A stretch of 55,270 nt of DNA from Lachnospiraceae bacterium (lineage in GTDB: Bacteria; Bacillota; Clostridia; Lachnospirales; Lachnospiraceae): NCBI GenBank assembly GCA_014804485.1, contig JAAUZT010000048.1:1-55270 (forward strand), in the 5' to 3' direction. Position 1 is the first letter of the stretch. The number at the start of each line of letters is the position of its first letter. The notes under the pieces are model-generated. The model did no database searches, was not told the origin of the DNA, and was given only the letters and a program-made list of their open reading frames with translations. This document shows positions 9,963 through 19,918 of this stretch, one piece after another. The position numbers were made by a program, and so were the translations under genes.

Positions 9963-10391
9963 TTACTTCGATGCTTTCGGTCTCTTAGCGCCGTACTTAG
10001 AACGAGCCTGCTTTCTGTTAGCGACTCCCGCGGTATCCAGCGTACCTCTGATGATATGGTATCTTGTACCGGGTAAGTCCTTTACTCTTCCGCCACGGAT
10101 CAGGACAACGCTATGCTCCTGCAAGTTGTGACCTTCGCCCGGAATGTAGCTTGTTACCTCGATTCCGTTGGAAAGACGTACTCTGGCGATCTTTCTGAGT
10201 GCGGAGTTAGGCTTCTTAGGAGTTGCTGTCTTAACAGCTGTGCAGACACCTCTCTTCTGCGGTGAAGCCGTATCGATCGCTGTCTTGTGAAGGGAGTTGT
10301 AACCTTTCAACAATGCAGGTGCGGTTGACTTCTTTACAGATGTCTGACGTCCTTTTCTGACTAACTGGTTAAATGTTGGCATTCTTTTCAC
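9963..10391 (-). CDS. rpsL: 30S ribosomal protein S12
   Basis: S12 lies at the decoding centre and controls fidelity. The 142-residue protein is complete, with [10 protein letters not shown], the segment whose lysine is changed in streptomycin-resistant mutants; the lysines are present here, as in the susceptible form. GHNLQEHS and the GTRYHIIRG region are also intact. AGGAGG precedes the start. It is the first gene of the str unit and has its own promoter, nested in the rpoC terminator. Confidence 0.99.
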   Translation of the reverse strand: MKRMPTFNQLVRKGRQTSVKKSTAPALLKGYNSLHKTAIDTASPQKRGVCTAVKTATPKKPNSALRKIARVRLSNGIEVTSYIPGEGHNLQEHSVVLIRGGRVKDLPGTRYHIIRGTLDTAGVANRKQARSKYGAKRPKASK

Positions 10392-10438
10392 CTCCTACTT
10401 ATTATTAATACATGCCTTTATGACATTCTGTGCAACGC

Positions 10439-10491
10439 AAAAAAATGCATTCACGTGCACACTAAAATAGTATACTTGCACGCGAATGCAT
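10439..10491 (-). terminator. rpoC terminator enclosing the rpsL promoter
   Basis: On the minus strand a 15-bp stem with one mismatch (arms 10477-10491 and 10445-10459) is followed by a run of seven T. The loop of 17 bases contains the -10 box of the rpsL promoter. Read-through RNA from rpoC can form the hairpin, while RNA started inside the loop lacks its 5' arm and cannot. Confidence 0.8.
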
Positions 10492-10497
10492 TGTCAA
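10469..10497 (-). promoter_or_regulatory. Sigma-A promoter of rpsL-rpsG-fusA
   Basis: TTGACA (10492-10497) and TATACT (10469-10474) are 17 bases apart on the minus strand, close to ideal. The predicted start near 10462 lies just inside the loop-to-3'-arm junction of the rpoC terminator hairpin. Confidence 0.9.
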
Positions 10498-10543
10498 CAC
10501 ATTTTTTTGCTTTATAAAGCGGTTTTAAACGGCTGTATTTTCT

Positions 10544-13500
10544 TTACTCTACAACTTCCATCTCCGCCTCTTCGGCATCGGACTCTTCCGGATCGCTATC
10601 CTCGAGATCGCTTTCCATATCCTCATCCTCGTTGATATCAACATCCATCAGCTCTTCGTCTTCTAACAGTTCTTCTGCCGGTTCTTCTTCACCATCGAAT
10701 CCGTCATCGAAGCGCAGTTCATTCTCCGTCACAAGACGGCTGAGAAGATTGGCGTCCGTACTAAGCGTTGTATCACGATAACGCTTCATACCGGTTCCTG
10801 CCGGAATCAGCTTACCGATGATGACATTCTCTTTCAGACCGATCAGAGAATCAACCTTACCCTTGATCGCCGCCTCAGTCAATACCTTTGTGGTCTCCTG
10901 GAAGGATGCCGCCGACAGGAAGGAATCCGTTGCCAGTGCTGCTTTGGTGATACCGAGCAGAATCTGTTTACCGTCCGCCGGCTCTTTACCCGCCTTGATC
11001 AGTTCCTCGTTCATGTCCTCATAATCCAGAACATCTACCAACGTGCCCGGCAGGAAATCCGTATCGCCGCTGTTCTCAATGCGGACTTTCTTAAGCATCT
11101 GCCGCACGATCACCTCGATATGCTTATCGGCAATATCAACACCCTGCAGGCGGTATACACGCTGTACTTCACGCAGCATGTAATCCTGCACCGCACGAAT
11201 ACCTTTAATCTTCAACAGATCATGAGGATTCACGCTACCCTCTGTCAGCTCGTCACCGGCCTCCAAAACGGCGCCGTCCATAATCTTGATTCTGGAGCCG
11301 TAGGAAATCAGATACGTCTTAGACTCTCCCGTCTCATCATTCGTGATTACGACTTCTCTCTTCTTCTTTGTGTCCTTAATCGTGGCCACGCCGCCGAACT
11401 CCGCGATGATCGCCAGACCCTTCGGCTTACGGGCCTCAAAAAGCTCCTCTACACGTGGAAGACCCTGCGTGATATCGTCACCAGCCACACCGCCCGTATG
11501 GAATGTACGCATGGTAAGCTGTGTACCGGGTTCACCGATAGACTGTGCCGCGATGATACCGACAGCCTCACCCACCTGAACAGCCTCACCGGTTGCCATG
11601 TTAGCGCCGTAGCACTTCGCACAGATTCCCACATGGGAACGGCAGGTTAATATGGTACGGATCTTCACCTCTTCAATAGGCTCACCCTTCTCGTTTACAC
11701 CCTTGCTTAAGATTTTCGCTGCACGGGCCGGTGTGATCATGTGATTTCTCTTCACAATCATCTTGCCGTCTCTATCCTTGATATCCTCACAGGAGAAACG
11801 TCCCGTGATTCTGTCGCTCAATCCTTCGATCGTCTCTTTACCGTCCATGAACGCCTTAACTACGATACCCGGAATCTCATCCTTACCCTCGCAGCAGTCG
11901 GTTTCACGAATGATCAGTTCCTGTGAGACGTCAACCATACGTCTGGTCAGATAACCGGAGTCGGCTGTACGCAGCGCTGTATCGGACAGACCTTTACGTG
12001 CACCGTGTGCGGACATAAAGTATTCCAATACATCCAGACCTTCACGGAAGTTAGATTTGATCGGCAGCTCGATGGTTCTACCTGTCGTATCGGCCATCAA
12101 TCCACGCATACCAGCCAACTGCTTGATCTGCTGGTTGGAACCACGGGCACCGGAATCCGCCATCATGAATATATTATTATATTTATCCAGACCGGACAAA
12201 AGCACATCCGTCAGCTTCTTATCCGTCTCGTTCCATGTCTCTACAACAGCACGGTAACGCTCTTCCTCCGTGATCAGACCACGCCTGAAATTAACGGAGA
12301 TCTTATCAACGGTAGCCTGCGCTTCTTCCAGCATCTCCTCTTTCTTCGCCGGCACGGTCATGTCAGAAATGGATACCGTCATAGCCGCTCTTGTAGAATA
12401 CTTATAACCTGTAGATTTGATCAGGTCAAGCACCTCTGCCGTCTTTACGGCGCCATGGATGTTGATGACCTTCTCCAGAATCTGCTTTAACTGCTTCTTG
12501 CCTACATGGAAGTCCACTTCCAATTTCAGCAGGTCCTCCGGCGTTTTTCTCTCCACATACCCCAGATCCTGCGGCAGTATCTCATTGAAAAGAAATCTTC
12601 CCAGCGTGGACTCCACATTGCCGGTTATGCTCTCACCGTCCGCTGTCTGTTTCGTAACTCTGACCGTGATTCTCGTGTGAAGCGTACATGCGCCGTTCTC
12701 GTAGGCCAGAATCGCTTCGTTTACATTCTTATAGAATTTGCCTTCGCCGATTGCACCGGGTCTCTCCTGTGTCAGATAATAGATTCCCAGTACCATATCC
12801 TGTGAAGGAACCGCTACCGGTCCTCCGTCGGAAGGCTTTAACAGATTGTTCGGAGACAACAGCAAGAATCTGCACTCTGCCTGCGCCTCCACGGACAGCG
12901 GCAGATGAACTGCCATCTGGTCACCGTCGAAATCGGCATTAAACGCCGTACATACAAGCGGATGAAGCTTGATTGCCTTACCTTCCACAAGGATCGGCTC
13001 GAACGCCTGAATACCAAGTCTGTGCAGGGTAGGCGCACGGTTTAACATAACCGGATGCTCTTTGATTACTTCCTCTAAGACATCCCATACCTGCGTATCC
13101 AGTCTCTCCACCAGTTTCTTGGCATTCTTGATATTCTGGGAGATCCCCCTGGATACCAATTCCTTCATTACAAAAGGTTTAAACAGCTCGATCGCCATTT
13201 CCTTAGGCAGACCGCACTGATAGATCTTTAATTCAGGACCAACCACAATAACGGAACGTCCGGAATAATCCACACGCTTACCGAGCAGATTCTGACGGAA
13301 ACGGCCGGATTTACCTTTTAACATATCGGACAGAGACTTAAGCGCTCTGTTACCGGGACCTGTTACCGGACGTCCTCTTCTGCCGTTGTCGATCAGAGCA
13401 TCCACTGCTTCCTGCAGCATTCTCTTCTCGTTGCGGACAATAATATCAGGCGCACCAAGCTCTAACAGTCTCTTAAGACGATTGTTTCTGTTGATGATCC

Positions 13501-14299
13501 TTCTATATAAATCATTTAAGTCGCTGGTCGCAAAACGTCCGCCGTCCAGCTGTACCATCGGCCTGAGATCGGGCGGAATAACCGGAATCGCATCCATGAT
13601 CATCCACTCCGGCTGGTTACCGGACTCTCTGAAAGCCTCGATCACTTCCAGTCTCTTGATGATACGCGCACGCTTCTGTCCCGTGGACTCGCGCAAGCCT
13701 TCTTTTAATTCTACCGCTTCTGCATCTAAGTCAATTGCCTGAAGCAGTTCCTTAATCGCCTCGGCGCCCATGCCTACACGGAAACGATTGCCCCATGCCT
13801 CTCTGGCATCCTGGTATTCCTTCTCGGAGAGAACCTGTTTGTACTCCAGATCGCTCTCGCCGCTGTCCAATACGATATAGGAAGCAAAATATAATACCTT
13901 TTCCAGCACTCTCGGAGACAGATCAAGAATCAGTCCCATACGGCTGGGAATTCCCTTAAAATACCAGATATGGGAAACCGGTGCTGCCAGCTCAATATGT
14001 CCCATGCGCTCTCTGCGGACGCTTGCCTTTGTAACTTCAACGCCGCATCGGTCACAGACTACGCCCTTATATCTGATCTTCTTATACTTACCGCAGTGGC
14101 ACTCCCAGTCCTTGCTCGGTCCGAAGATCTTCTCGCAGAACAGACCTTCTTTCTCAGGTTTTAAAGTTCTATAGTTAATGGTCTCCGGCTTAGTCACTTC
14201 ACCTCTCGACCACTCTCTGATTTTCTCAGGCGATGCCAATCCAATCTTGATGGCATCGAATGTCATAGGTTGATAGGTTGCTTGTTTCATGTCTGACAT
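10544..14299 (-). CDS. rpoC: RNA polymerase beta' subunit
   Basis: This is the catalytic beta' subunit of RNA polymerase, 1251 residues. The N-terminal zinc site uses Cys67, Cys69, Cys82 and Cys85. The magnesium-binding NADFDGDQ motif is near residues 454-461, and the bridge-helix/trigger-loop region and the second zinc site ([13 protein letters not shown]) are present. The last ~55 residues form a strikingly acidic tail rich in Glu and Asp. GGTGAT lies six bases before the chosen ATG; a second Met at position 4 is possible. It follows rpoB by 55 bases and ends at a terminator interlocked with the rpsL promoter. Confidence 0.99.
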   Translation of the reverse strand: MSDMKQATYQPMTFDAIKIGLASPEKIREWSRGEVTKPETINYRTLKPEKEGLFCEKIFGPSKDWECHCGKYKKIRYKGVVCDRCGVEVTKASVRRERMGHIELAAPVSHIWYFKGIPSRMGLILDLSPRVLEKVLYFASYIVLDSGESDLEYKQVLSEKEYQDAREAWGNRFRVGMGAEAIKELLQAIDLDAEAVELKEGLRESTGQKRARIIKRLEVIEAFRESGNQPEWMIMDAIPVIPPDLRPMVQLDGGRFATSDLNDLYRRIINRNNRLKRLLELGAPDIIVRNEKRMLQEAVDALIDNGRRGRPVTGPGNRALKSLSDMLKGKSGRFRQNLLGKRVDYSGRSVIVVGPELKIYQCGLPKEMAIELFKPFVMKELVSRGISQNIKNAKKLVERLDTQVWDVLEEVIKEHPVMLNRAPTLHRLGIQAFEPILVEGKAIKLHPLVCTAFNADFDGDQMAVHLPLSVEAQAECRFLLLSPNNLLKPSDGGPVAVPSQDMVLGIYYLTQERPGAIGEGKFYKNVNEAILAYENGACTLHTRITVRVTKQTADGESITGNVESTLGRFLFNEILPQDLGYVERKTPEDLLKLEVDFHVGKKQLKQILEKVINIHGAVKTAEVLDLIKSTGYKYSTRAAMTVSISDMTVPAKKEEMLEEAQATVDKISVNFRRGLITEEERYRAVVETWNETDKKLTDVLLSGLDKYNNIFMMADSGARGSNQQIKQLAGMRGLMADTTGRTIELPIKSNFREGLDVLEYFMSAHGARKGLSDTALRTADSGYLTRRMVDVSQELIIRETDCCEGKDEIPGIVVKAFMDGKETIEGLSDRITGRFSCEDIKDRDGKMIVKRNHMITPARAAKILSKGVNEKGEPIEEVKIRTILTCRSHVGICAKCYGANMATGEAVQVGEAVGIIAAQSIGEPGTQLTMRTFHTGGVAGDDITQGLPRVEELFEARKPKGLAIIAEFGGVATIKDTKKKREVVITNDETGESKTYLISYGSRIKIMDGAVLEAGDELTEGSVNPHDLLKIKGIRAVQDYMLREVQRVYRLQGVDIADKHIEVIVRQMLKKVRIENSGDTDFLPGTLVDVLDYEDMNEELIKAGKEPADGKQILLGITKAALATDSFLSAASFQETTKVLTEAAIKGKVDSLIGLKENVIIGKLIPAGTGMKRYRDTTLSTDANLLSRLVTENELRFDDGFDGEEEPAEELLEDEELMDVDINEDEDMESDLEDSDPEESDAEEAEMEVVE

Positions 14300-14354
14300 T
14301 TTATATCACCATGCTCCTTCCAGATTATATATTTGCGCGGCGTCCTATGACGTC

Positions 14355-17300
14355 TTAGAAAACCTCTTTCTCTTCTTCCGCGAAATCAGCGTCCAGATCC
14401 ATATCGTCCTCTGCGAATGCGTCCTCATCCTCATCGCTGCTTACCAGCTCTCCGCTGTCCTCATCGAACTCCTGTTTCTGATATCCCATAGAACCGAATG
14501 AATCTTTCTCATAATCATAATTTCTGGAATCACCCTCGATCTCATAGCGGTAATCGTTCTCACCGTAATCGATCGTCTCCATGATTTCTACTTCCGTCTG
14601 ATCGTCACGGAGCACTCTTACATCCAGACCAAGAGACTGTAACTCTTTTAACAATACCTTAAAGGACTCCGGAATGCCCGGTTCAGGAATGTTATCACCC
14701 TTGATGATCGCTTCATAAGTCTTAACACGTCCCACCACATCATCGGATTTCACCGTAAGGATCTCCTGCAGGGTGTAAGCTGCGCCGTACGCTTCCAGCG
14801 CCCACACTTCCATCTCTCCGAAACGCTGTCCGCCGAACTGTGCCTTACCGCCCAGAGGCTGCTGCGTTACCAGCGAGTAAGGACCCGTGGAACGTGCATG
14901 GATCTTATCATCTACCAGATGATGCAGTTTCAGGTAATGCATGTGCCCGATGGTAACCGGTGAATCGAAATATTCGCCTGTTCTGCCGTCTCTAAGCTGC
15001 ACCTTACCGTCTCTGGAAATCTCAACACCCTTCCATACTTCGCGGTGTTCTCTATTCTCATAAAGATATTCCATGATCTCGTTTGACAGGTCATCTTTAT
15101 GCTTCTTCTCAAATTCTTCCCATTCCATATTGACATAGTCGTTCGCAAGTTCCAGCGTATCACCGATATCGCCTTCCTTAGCACCGTCAAACACCGGCGT
15201 TGCCACATTAAATCCGAGCGCTTTCGCCGCCAGCGACAAGTGAATCTCCAGTACCTGTCCGATATTCATACGGGAAGGCACGCCCAGAGGATTTAATACG
15301 ATATCGAGCGGGCGCCCATTGGGCAGATAAGGCATATCCTCCACCGGAAGTACGCGGGACACAACACCCTTGTTACCGTGACGGCCTGCCATCTTGTCAC
15401 CTACCGAAATTTTCCTCTTCTGCGCAATGTAGATGCGAACTGCCTGATTTACACCCGGTGACAGCTCATCGCCGTTCTCCCTTGTAAATACCTTGGCATC
15501 TACTACAATACCATATTCGCCGTGAGGCACTTTCAGTGAAGTATCCCTCACCTCTCTGGCCTTCTCACCGAAGATCGCACGAAGGAGTCTCTCCTCCGCC
15601 GTCAGCTCCGTCTCACCCTTAGGCGTAACTTTACCGACTAATATATCACCGGCACGAACCTCTGCACCGATACGGATAATACCTCTGTCATCCAGATCTT
15701 TGAGGGCATCGTCACCCACACCCGGAACATCTCTCGTGATCTCTTCCGGTCCTAACTTGGTGTCACGCGCCTCAGCTTCATATTCCTCAATGTGTACGGA
15801 AGTATAGACATCTTCCTGTACCAGTCTTTCACTTAAAAGAACCGCATCCTCGTAGTTGTAACCTTCCCATGTCATGAATCCGATCAGCGGATTCTTACCA
15901 AGCGCCAACTCGCCGCCGTCCGTAGAAGGACCGTCAGCGATCACCTCTCCCTGTGCCACATGGTTGCCCTTGAACACAATAGGTTTCTGGTTGTAGCAGT
16001 TAGACTGGTTACTTCTGGAGAATTTCGTCAAATGATATTCGTCCTTCTCACCGTCGTCATAAGTTATCTTGATGAGATCAGCGGATACATAGTCAATCGT
16101 TCCCGCCTTCTTAGCAACCACACATACACCGGAGTCAACGGCCGCCTTCGGCTCCATACCGGTACCTACCGCCGGTGCCTCGGTGAAGAGCAGCGGTACT
16201 GCCTGCCTCTGCATGTTAGAACCCATCAGCGCACGGTTCGCATCATCGTTCTGCAGGAACGGGATGAGCGCCGTCGCCACGGAGAATACCATCTTCGGCG
16301 ATACGTCCATATAATCGAACATCGTCTTCGGGTATTCCTGTGTCTCATCTTTATAACGGCCGGAAATATTGTTACGTGTAAAATAGCCGTTTTCGTCAAG
16401 CGGCGCAGATGCCTGTGCCACATGATAATTATCTTCTTCGTCCGCAGTCATGTAGACAACCTTGTCGGTGACACGGGGGTTTTGCGGATCGGACTTGTCA
16501 ATCTCACGGTAAGGTGCCTCCACGAATCCATATTCATTGATCCGTGCATAGGATGCCAGTGAGTTGATCAGACCGATGTTAGGACCTTCCGGCGTCTCAA
16601 TAGGGCACATTCTGCCGTAATGTGTATAGTGTACGTCTCGAACCTCGAATCCGGCTCTGTCTCTGGACAAACCGCCGGGACCCAGCGCGGACAAACGTCT
16701 CTTATGTGTCAGCTCACCCAGCGGATTATTCTGATCCATAAACTGTGACAACTGCGAGGAACCAAAGAACTCCTTGACGGCAGCCTGTACCGGTTTAATG
16801 TTAATCAGTACCTGCGGTGAGATCTCCTCCGCATCATGTGTCGTCATTCTCTCGCGAACCACTCTCTCCAATCTGGACAGACCGATACGATACTGGTTCT
16901 GTAAAAGTTCTCCTACCGCACGAATACGTCTGTTGCCCAGATGATCAATGTCATCGTCGTTACCGATGCCGTATTCCAAATGAATATTATAGTTAATGGA
17001 AGCAATAATGTCTTCTTTCGTAATATGTTTCGGGATCAGCTCATGTACATTTTTCTGAATCGCCTCTGCAAGCATCTCCGGATCTTCACTATACTCCTCC
17101 AGAATCTGCTGTAACACAGGATAGTATACCAGCTCCGTGATGCCCAGCTCTTTCGGATTACACTCTACGAAGTTCGTGATATCTACCATCATGTTGGACA
17201 GAACCTTGACGTTTTTCTCTTCTGTCTGGATCATGACCGCGGGAATTGCCGCATTCTGGATGGCATCAGCCAACTCGGCGCTGACCTTGTCGCCCGCCTT

Positions 17301-18224
17301 CGCAATCACCTCACCGGTCAGGGTATCCACCACATCCTCTGCCAGTATGTGATGTCTGATTCTGTTCCTGAACATTAACTTCTTATTAAATTTATATCTG
17401 CCGACTTTGGCAAGATCATATCTTCTGGGGTCAAAAAACATGGACATGATGAGGCTCTCCGCACTCTCCACGCTTAAGGGCTCACCGGGACGTATCTTCT
17501 TATATAATTCCAGAAGACCTTCCTGATAATTCTCCGCAGTATCCTTGGCAAAGCTTGCCTCGATCTTCGGCTCATCCCCGAACAGTTCCCTGATCTCGTC
17601 GTTAGAACCGACTCCAAGCGCACGAATCAACACGGTGATCGGTACTTTCCTCGTTCTGTCAACGCGCACGTAAAACACATCATTAGAGTCTGTTTCATAC
17701 TCTAACCATGCGCCGCGGTTTGGAATGACGGTTGCGGAAAAAAGTCTCTTACCGATCTTATCATGTCCGATTCCATAATAGATGCCGGGAGAACGCACTA
17801 ACTGGCTGACGATAACACGCTCCGCACCATTGATGACGAAAGTGCCTGTAGCTGTCATGAGCGGCAGATCTCCCATGAAGATCTCGTGCTCCGTGATCTC
17901 ATCCTTCTCCTTATTAATCAGACGGACTTTAACCTTAAGGGGTGCCGCGTAGGTAGCATCTCTTTCCTTACATTTCTCAATCGAATACTTAACATCGTCC
18001 TCGCATAACTCGAAGTCTACAAACTCCAGACTCAAATGTCCGCTATAGTCTGAAATAGGAGAGATGTCATCGAAAACTTCCTTCAAGCCCTCATCCAGAA
18101 ACCACTGATAGGAGTCCTTCTGGACTTCGATCAGATTTGGCATTTCCAGAACTTCTTTCTGTCGTGCATAGGTCATACGCGTATTTCTGCCGGCGGCAGT
18201 CTTACGGATCCTGTTCTTTTCCAT
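14355..18224 (-). CDS. rpoB: RNA polymerase beta subunit
   Basis: The 1289-residue beta subunit is complete. The rifampicin-pocket region around residues 480-515 reads [11 protein letters not shown], then [13 protein letters not shown], with the usual wild-type Asp, His and Ser. The HGNKGVVS motif and the C-terminal clamp ([18 protein letters not shown]) are intact. The last ~35 residues are very acidic. I chose the ATG at 18224 because GGTGA lies eight bases upstream. The frame reaches a GTG four codons earlier, which overlaps that ribosome site. It is separated from rplL by a hairpin that may act as an attenuator. Confidence 0.98.
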   Translation of the reverse strand: MEKNRIRKTAAGRNTRMTYARQKEVLEMPNLIEVQKDSYQWFLDEGLKEVFDDISPISDYSGHLSLEFVDFELCEDDVKYSIEKCKERDATYAAPLKVKVRLINKEKDEITEHEIFMGDLPLMTATGTFVINGAERVIVSQLVRSPGIYYGIGHDKIGKRLFSATVIPNRGAWLEYETDSNDVFYVRVDRTRKVPITVLIRALGVGSNDEIRELFGDEPKIEASFAKDTAENYQEGLLELYKKIRPGEPLSVESAESLIMSMFFDPRRYDLAKVGRYKFNKKLMFRNRIRHHILAEDVVDTLTGEVIAKAGDKVSAELADAIQNAAIPAVMIQTEEKNVKVLSNMMVDITNFVECNPKELGITELVYYPVLQQILEEYSEDPEMLAEAIQKNVHELIPKHITKEDIIASINYNIHLEYGIGNDDDIDHLGNRRIRAVGELLQNQYRIGLSRLERVVRERMTTHDAEEISPQVLINIKPVQAAVKEFFGSSQLSQFMDQNNPLGELTHKRRLSALGPGGLSRDRAGFEVRDVHYTHYGRMCPIETPEGPNIGLINSLASYARINEYGFVEAPYREIDKSDPQNPRVTDKVVYMTADEEDNYHVAQASAPLDENGYFTRNNISGRYKDETQEYPKTMFDYMDVSPKMVFSVATALIPFLQNDDANRALMGSNMQRQAVPLLFTEAPAVGTGMEPKAAVDSGVCVVAKKAGTIDYVSADLIKITYDDGEKDEYHLTKFSRSNQSNCYNQKPIVFKGNHVAQGEVIADGPSTDGGELALGKNPLIGFMTWEGYNYEDAVLLSERLVQEDVYTSVHIEEYEAEARDTKLGPEEITRDVPGVGDDALKDLDDRGIIRIGAEVRAGDILVGKVTPKGETELTAEERLLRAIFGEKAREVRDTSLKVPHGEYGIVVDAKVFTRENGDELSPGVNQAVRIYIAQKRKISVGDKMAGRHGNKGVVSRVLPVEDMPYLPNGRPLDIVLNPLGVPSRMNIGQVLEIHLSLAAKALGFNVATPVFDGAKEGDIGDTLELANDYVNMEWEEFEKKHKDDLSNEIMEYLYENREHREVWKGVEISRDGKVQLRDGRTGEYFDSPVTIGHMHYLKLHHLVDDKIHARSTGPYSLVTQQPLGGKAQFGGQRFGEMEVWALEAYGAAYTLQEILTVKSDDVVGRVKTYEAIIKGDNIPEPGIPESFKVLLKELQSLGLDVRVLRDDQTEVEIMETIDYGENDYRYEIEGDSRNYDYEKDSFGSMGYQKQEFDEDSGELVSSDEDEDAFAEDDMDLDADFAEEEKEVF

Positions 18225-18399
18225 CGACAATTTCACCCCGTTCTTTATGATTTATTGCTCATTGATTAAAAATTACAATACAAATAAGCATACCACACCA
18301 CAATAGTGCATTATCCATTCTACTACAAACTTTTTGGGGAGTCAATGATTATTTCTAGAATTTTACAAAAGAATTTTCTGAATTTTCTGATTTGCTTAT

Positions 18400-18476
18400 G
18401 AGAAAAAAGCCTGCCGCAAACAAGCATAAAACCGTTCATGCTGACGAAGCATAAGCCTGTCTGACATGAACGGTTC
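18400..18476 (-). terminator. Attenuator/terminator between rplL and rpoB
   Basis: An 11-bp perfect stem (AACCGTTCATG / CATGAACGGTT, arms 18465-18475 and 18430-18440) follows rplL. On the minus strand a GC-rich segment and a run of T (near 18402-18407) come afterwards. In many bacteria a partial terminator at this place lowers rpoBC expression relative to the L10-L7/L12 genes. I see no separate strong promoter for rpoB in the following 160 bases. Confidence 0.65.
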
Positions 18477-18501
18477 TTTTTACTTATGGTTGTTTCCCGG
18501 A

Positions 18502-18882
18502 TTATTTCAGGGTAACCTTAGCGCCTTCAGCCTCTAACTTAGCCTTGATGTCATCAGCCTCTTCCTTGGAAGCAGCCTCTTTCAATACCTTCGGAGCGGA
18601 ATCAACTAAGTCTTTTGCTTCCTTCAGTCCCAGACCTGTTGCTTCACGTACAACCTTGATAACCTTAACCTTGTTAGGACCAACCTCTGTCAGCTCAACA
18701 TCGAACTCGGTCTTCTCTTCTGCTGCCGCTGCGCCGGCATCACCGCCTGCTGCTGCAACAACAACGCCTGCTGCTGCAGATACGCCGAACTCTTCTTCAC
18801 ATGCTTTTACTAAATCATTTAATTCCAATACTGTCAACTCTTTGATCGCATCGATTAATTCCTGAGTAGATAATTTTGCCAT
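18502..18882 (-). CDS. rplL: 50S ribosomal protein L7/L12
   Basis: L7/L12 forms the flexible stalk that recruits translation factors. The 126-residue protein has the N-terminal dimerisation helices, the Ala/Gly-rich hinge (residues ~38-52) and the C-terminal domain with [26 protein letters not shown] ribosome site precedes the start. It follows rplJ by 49 bases in the usual L10-L7/L12 pair. Confidence 0.99.
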   Translation of the reverse strand: MAKLSTQELIDAIKELTVLELNDLVKACEEEFGVSAAAGVVVAAAGGDAGAAAAEEKTEFDVELTEVGPNKVKVIKVVREATGLGLKEAKDLVDSAPKVLKEAASKEEADDIKAKLEAEGAKVTLK

Positions 18883-18931
18883 TACTGTTTACCTCCGTTA
18901 TTTTTGTTTACATGTTATATAATACTTCTCA

Positions 18932-19555
18932 CTATTCTGCTGCAGGTGCTTCTGCTGTCTCTTCAGCGGGTGCCGCTGCTGCTGTTTCCTCTGCTGCCGC
19001 TGTTTCCTCAGCCGCAGGCGCTTCTGCTGCCGGAGCTTCCTCTGCGGGTGCCGCTGCTGCACTCTCGGACGCGCCGCCTTTTTCCGCCAACTGATTCATG
19101 ACGCGCGCAAAATTGGTAATCGGGGACTGGATGCTTCCAAGCAGCTTGGAAAGCAGCTCTTCTCTGGACGGAATCTTCGAGATATTCTCGATTCCCTTAG
19201 CATCATAAGCCACACCTTCCACAACACCGCCCTTAACTTCAAGAGCGTTTGCCGTCTTAGCGAATTTGCATAATACTCTCGCAGGTGCCGTAGCATCCTC
19301 AGTGGAAATAGCAACTGCGCTGGGGCCTTCCAGATAGGGAGTAAGCGACTCAAAATCCGTACCCTTAAATGCAAAATTCATCATTGTGTTCTTGTAAACC
19401 TTGTAGGTAATTCCGGCTTCACGAAGCTGTTTACGAAGTTCCGTATCCTGCTCCACCGTAAGTCCGCGGTAATCAACCAGAACAACCGACTGCGCATCCT
19501 TCACGGAAGCCGCAATCTCTTCTACGATAGGTTTTTTCAGTTCGACCTTTGCCAT
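18932..19555 (-). CDS. rplJ: 50S ribosomal protein L10 with Ala/Glu-rich tail
   Basis: L10 anchors L7/L12 dimers to 23S rRNA and represses its own operon. The N-terminal ~160 residues are a normal L10 (QSVVLVDYRGLTVEQ; the YKVYKNTMMNFA region). After MNQLAEKGG the protein carries about 47 extra residues made almost only of Ala, Glu, Pro, Thr and Ser, giving 207 residues against the usual 165-180. The ATG at 19555 has AAGGAGG upstream; the longer open frame would run back through the structured leader and is rejected. The leader and promoter upstream are listed separately. Confidence 0.97.
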   Translation of the reverse strand: MAKVELKKPIVEEIAASVKDAQSVVLVDYRGLTVEQDTELRKQLREAGITYKVYKNTMMNFAFKGTDFESLTPYLEGPSAVAISTEDATAPARVLCKFAKTANALEVKGGVVEGVAYDAKGIENISKIPSREELLSKLLGSIQSPITNFARVMNQLAEKGGASESAAAAPAEEAPAAEAPAAEETAAAEETAAAAPAEETAEAPAAE

Positions 19556-19575
19556 TACATTTACCTCCTTATAGA

Positions 19576-19723
19576 TTTTACGCCGAAAGGAGTTCACCAT
19601 ATATAAACCCCTTTCCAAAGACAGGAAAGGGGTGACTTTACAAGCTAACTCTTCTCCTCGGTAGGTGAATCTGCTTACGCCGGCATTACGGCACCTACTG
19701 TCTTCGGCATGGTTATAACAACC
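19576..19723 (-). ncRNA. L10 leader (ribosomal protein autoregulatory leader)
   Basis: The untranslated leader of rplJ contains the characteristic pairing of GTAGGTG (19692-19698) with CACCTAC (19662-19668) next to CCGAGGAG, as in the Rfam L10 leader to which L10(L12)4 binds. A nine-bp GC-rich hairpin (CCCCTTTCC / GGAAAGGGG, 19608-19632) stands between it and the gene, with a short AT-rich stretch behind it, and may act as the attenuator. Known for the family: excess L10-L12 binds and reduces expression. Confidence 0.85.
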
Positions 19724-19729
19724 TTGACA

Positions 19730-19759
19730 ACTATAGCACACGGTGTTTATGGCTGTCAA
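19730..19759 (-). promoter_or_regulatory. Sigma-A promoter of rplJ-rplL
   Basis: TTGACA (19754-19759) and TATAGT (19730-19735) are 18 bases apart on the minus strand, upstream of the L10 leader. This makes rplJL independent of the upstream capA-like and 440-residue genes. Confidence 0.85.
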
Positions 19760-19801
19760 GTCCTAATTTTTACGCTCTCCCCACACCCCACGCTCAGATA
19801 C

Positions 19802-19918
19802 AAGTTAATATCTACGGAGCCGCGCTTTCGCTCCGTAAAAAGCGTAACAGGCGCTAAACTCGTGAGAAACCTCGTTAAGCGCTGACGCTTTTTAAGGGGC
19901 TCCTTAAGATATTAACTT
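19802..19918 (+). repeat. 117-bp structured inverted-repeat element, copy A
   Basis: The element begins AAGTTAATATCTACGGAGCC and ends with its near-perfect reverse complement, so the termini form a ~20-bp stem. Inside are a GGAGC hairpin (15-33), a stem of positions 36-44 with 84-92, and an inner stem of about 50-58 with 73-81. The second copy (29053-29169, opposite orientation) has exactly the same length and differs at 16 positions. Eight of these form four compensatory base-pair changes. The right end supplies the last codons and stop of the 440-residue gene. No flanking target duplication is obvious. Confidence 0.85.

Noticed and set aside
18932-19759. L10 starting upstream at 19759
   Set aside because: The extra N-terminus would translate the structured L10 leader; AAGGAGG and homology support the start at 19555.
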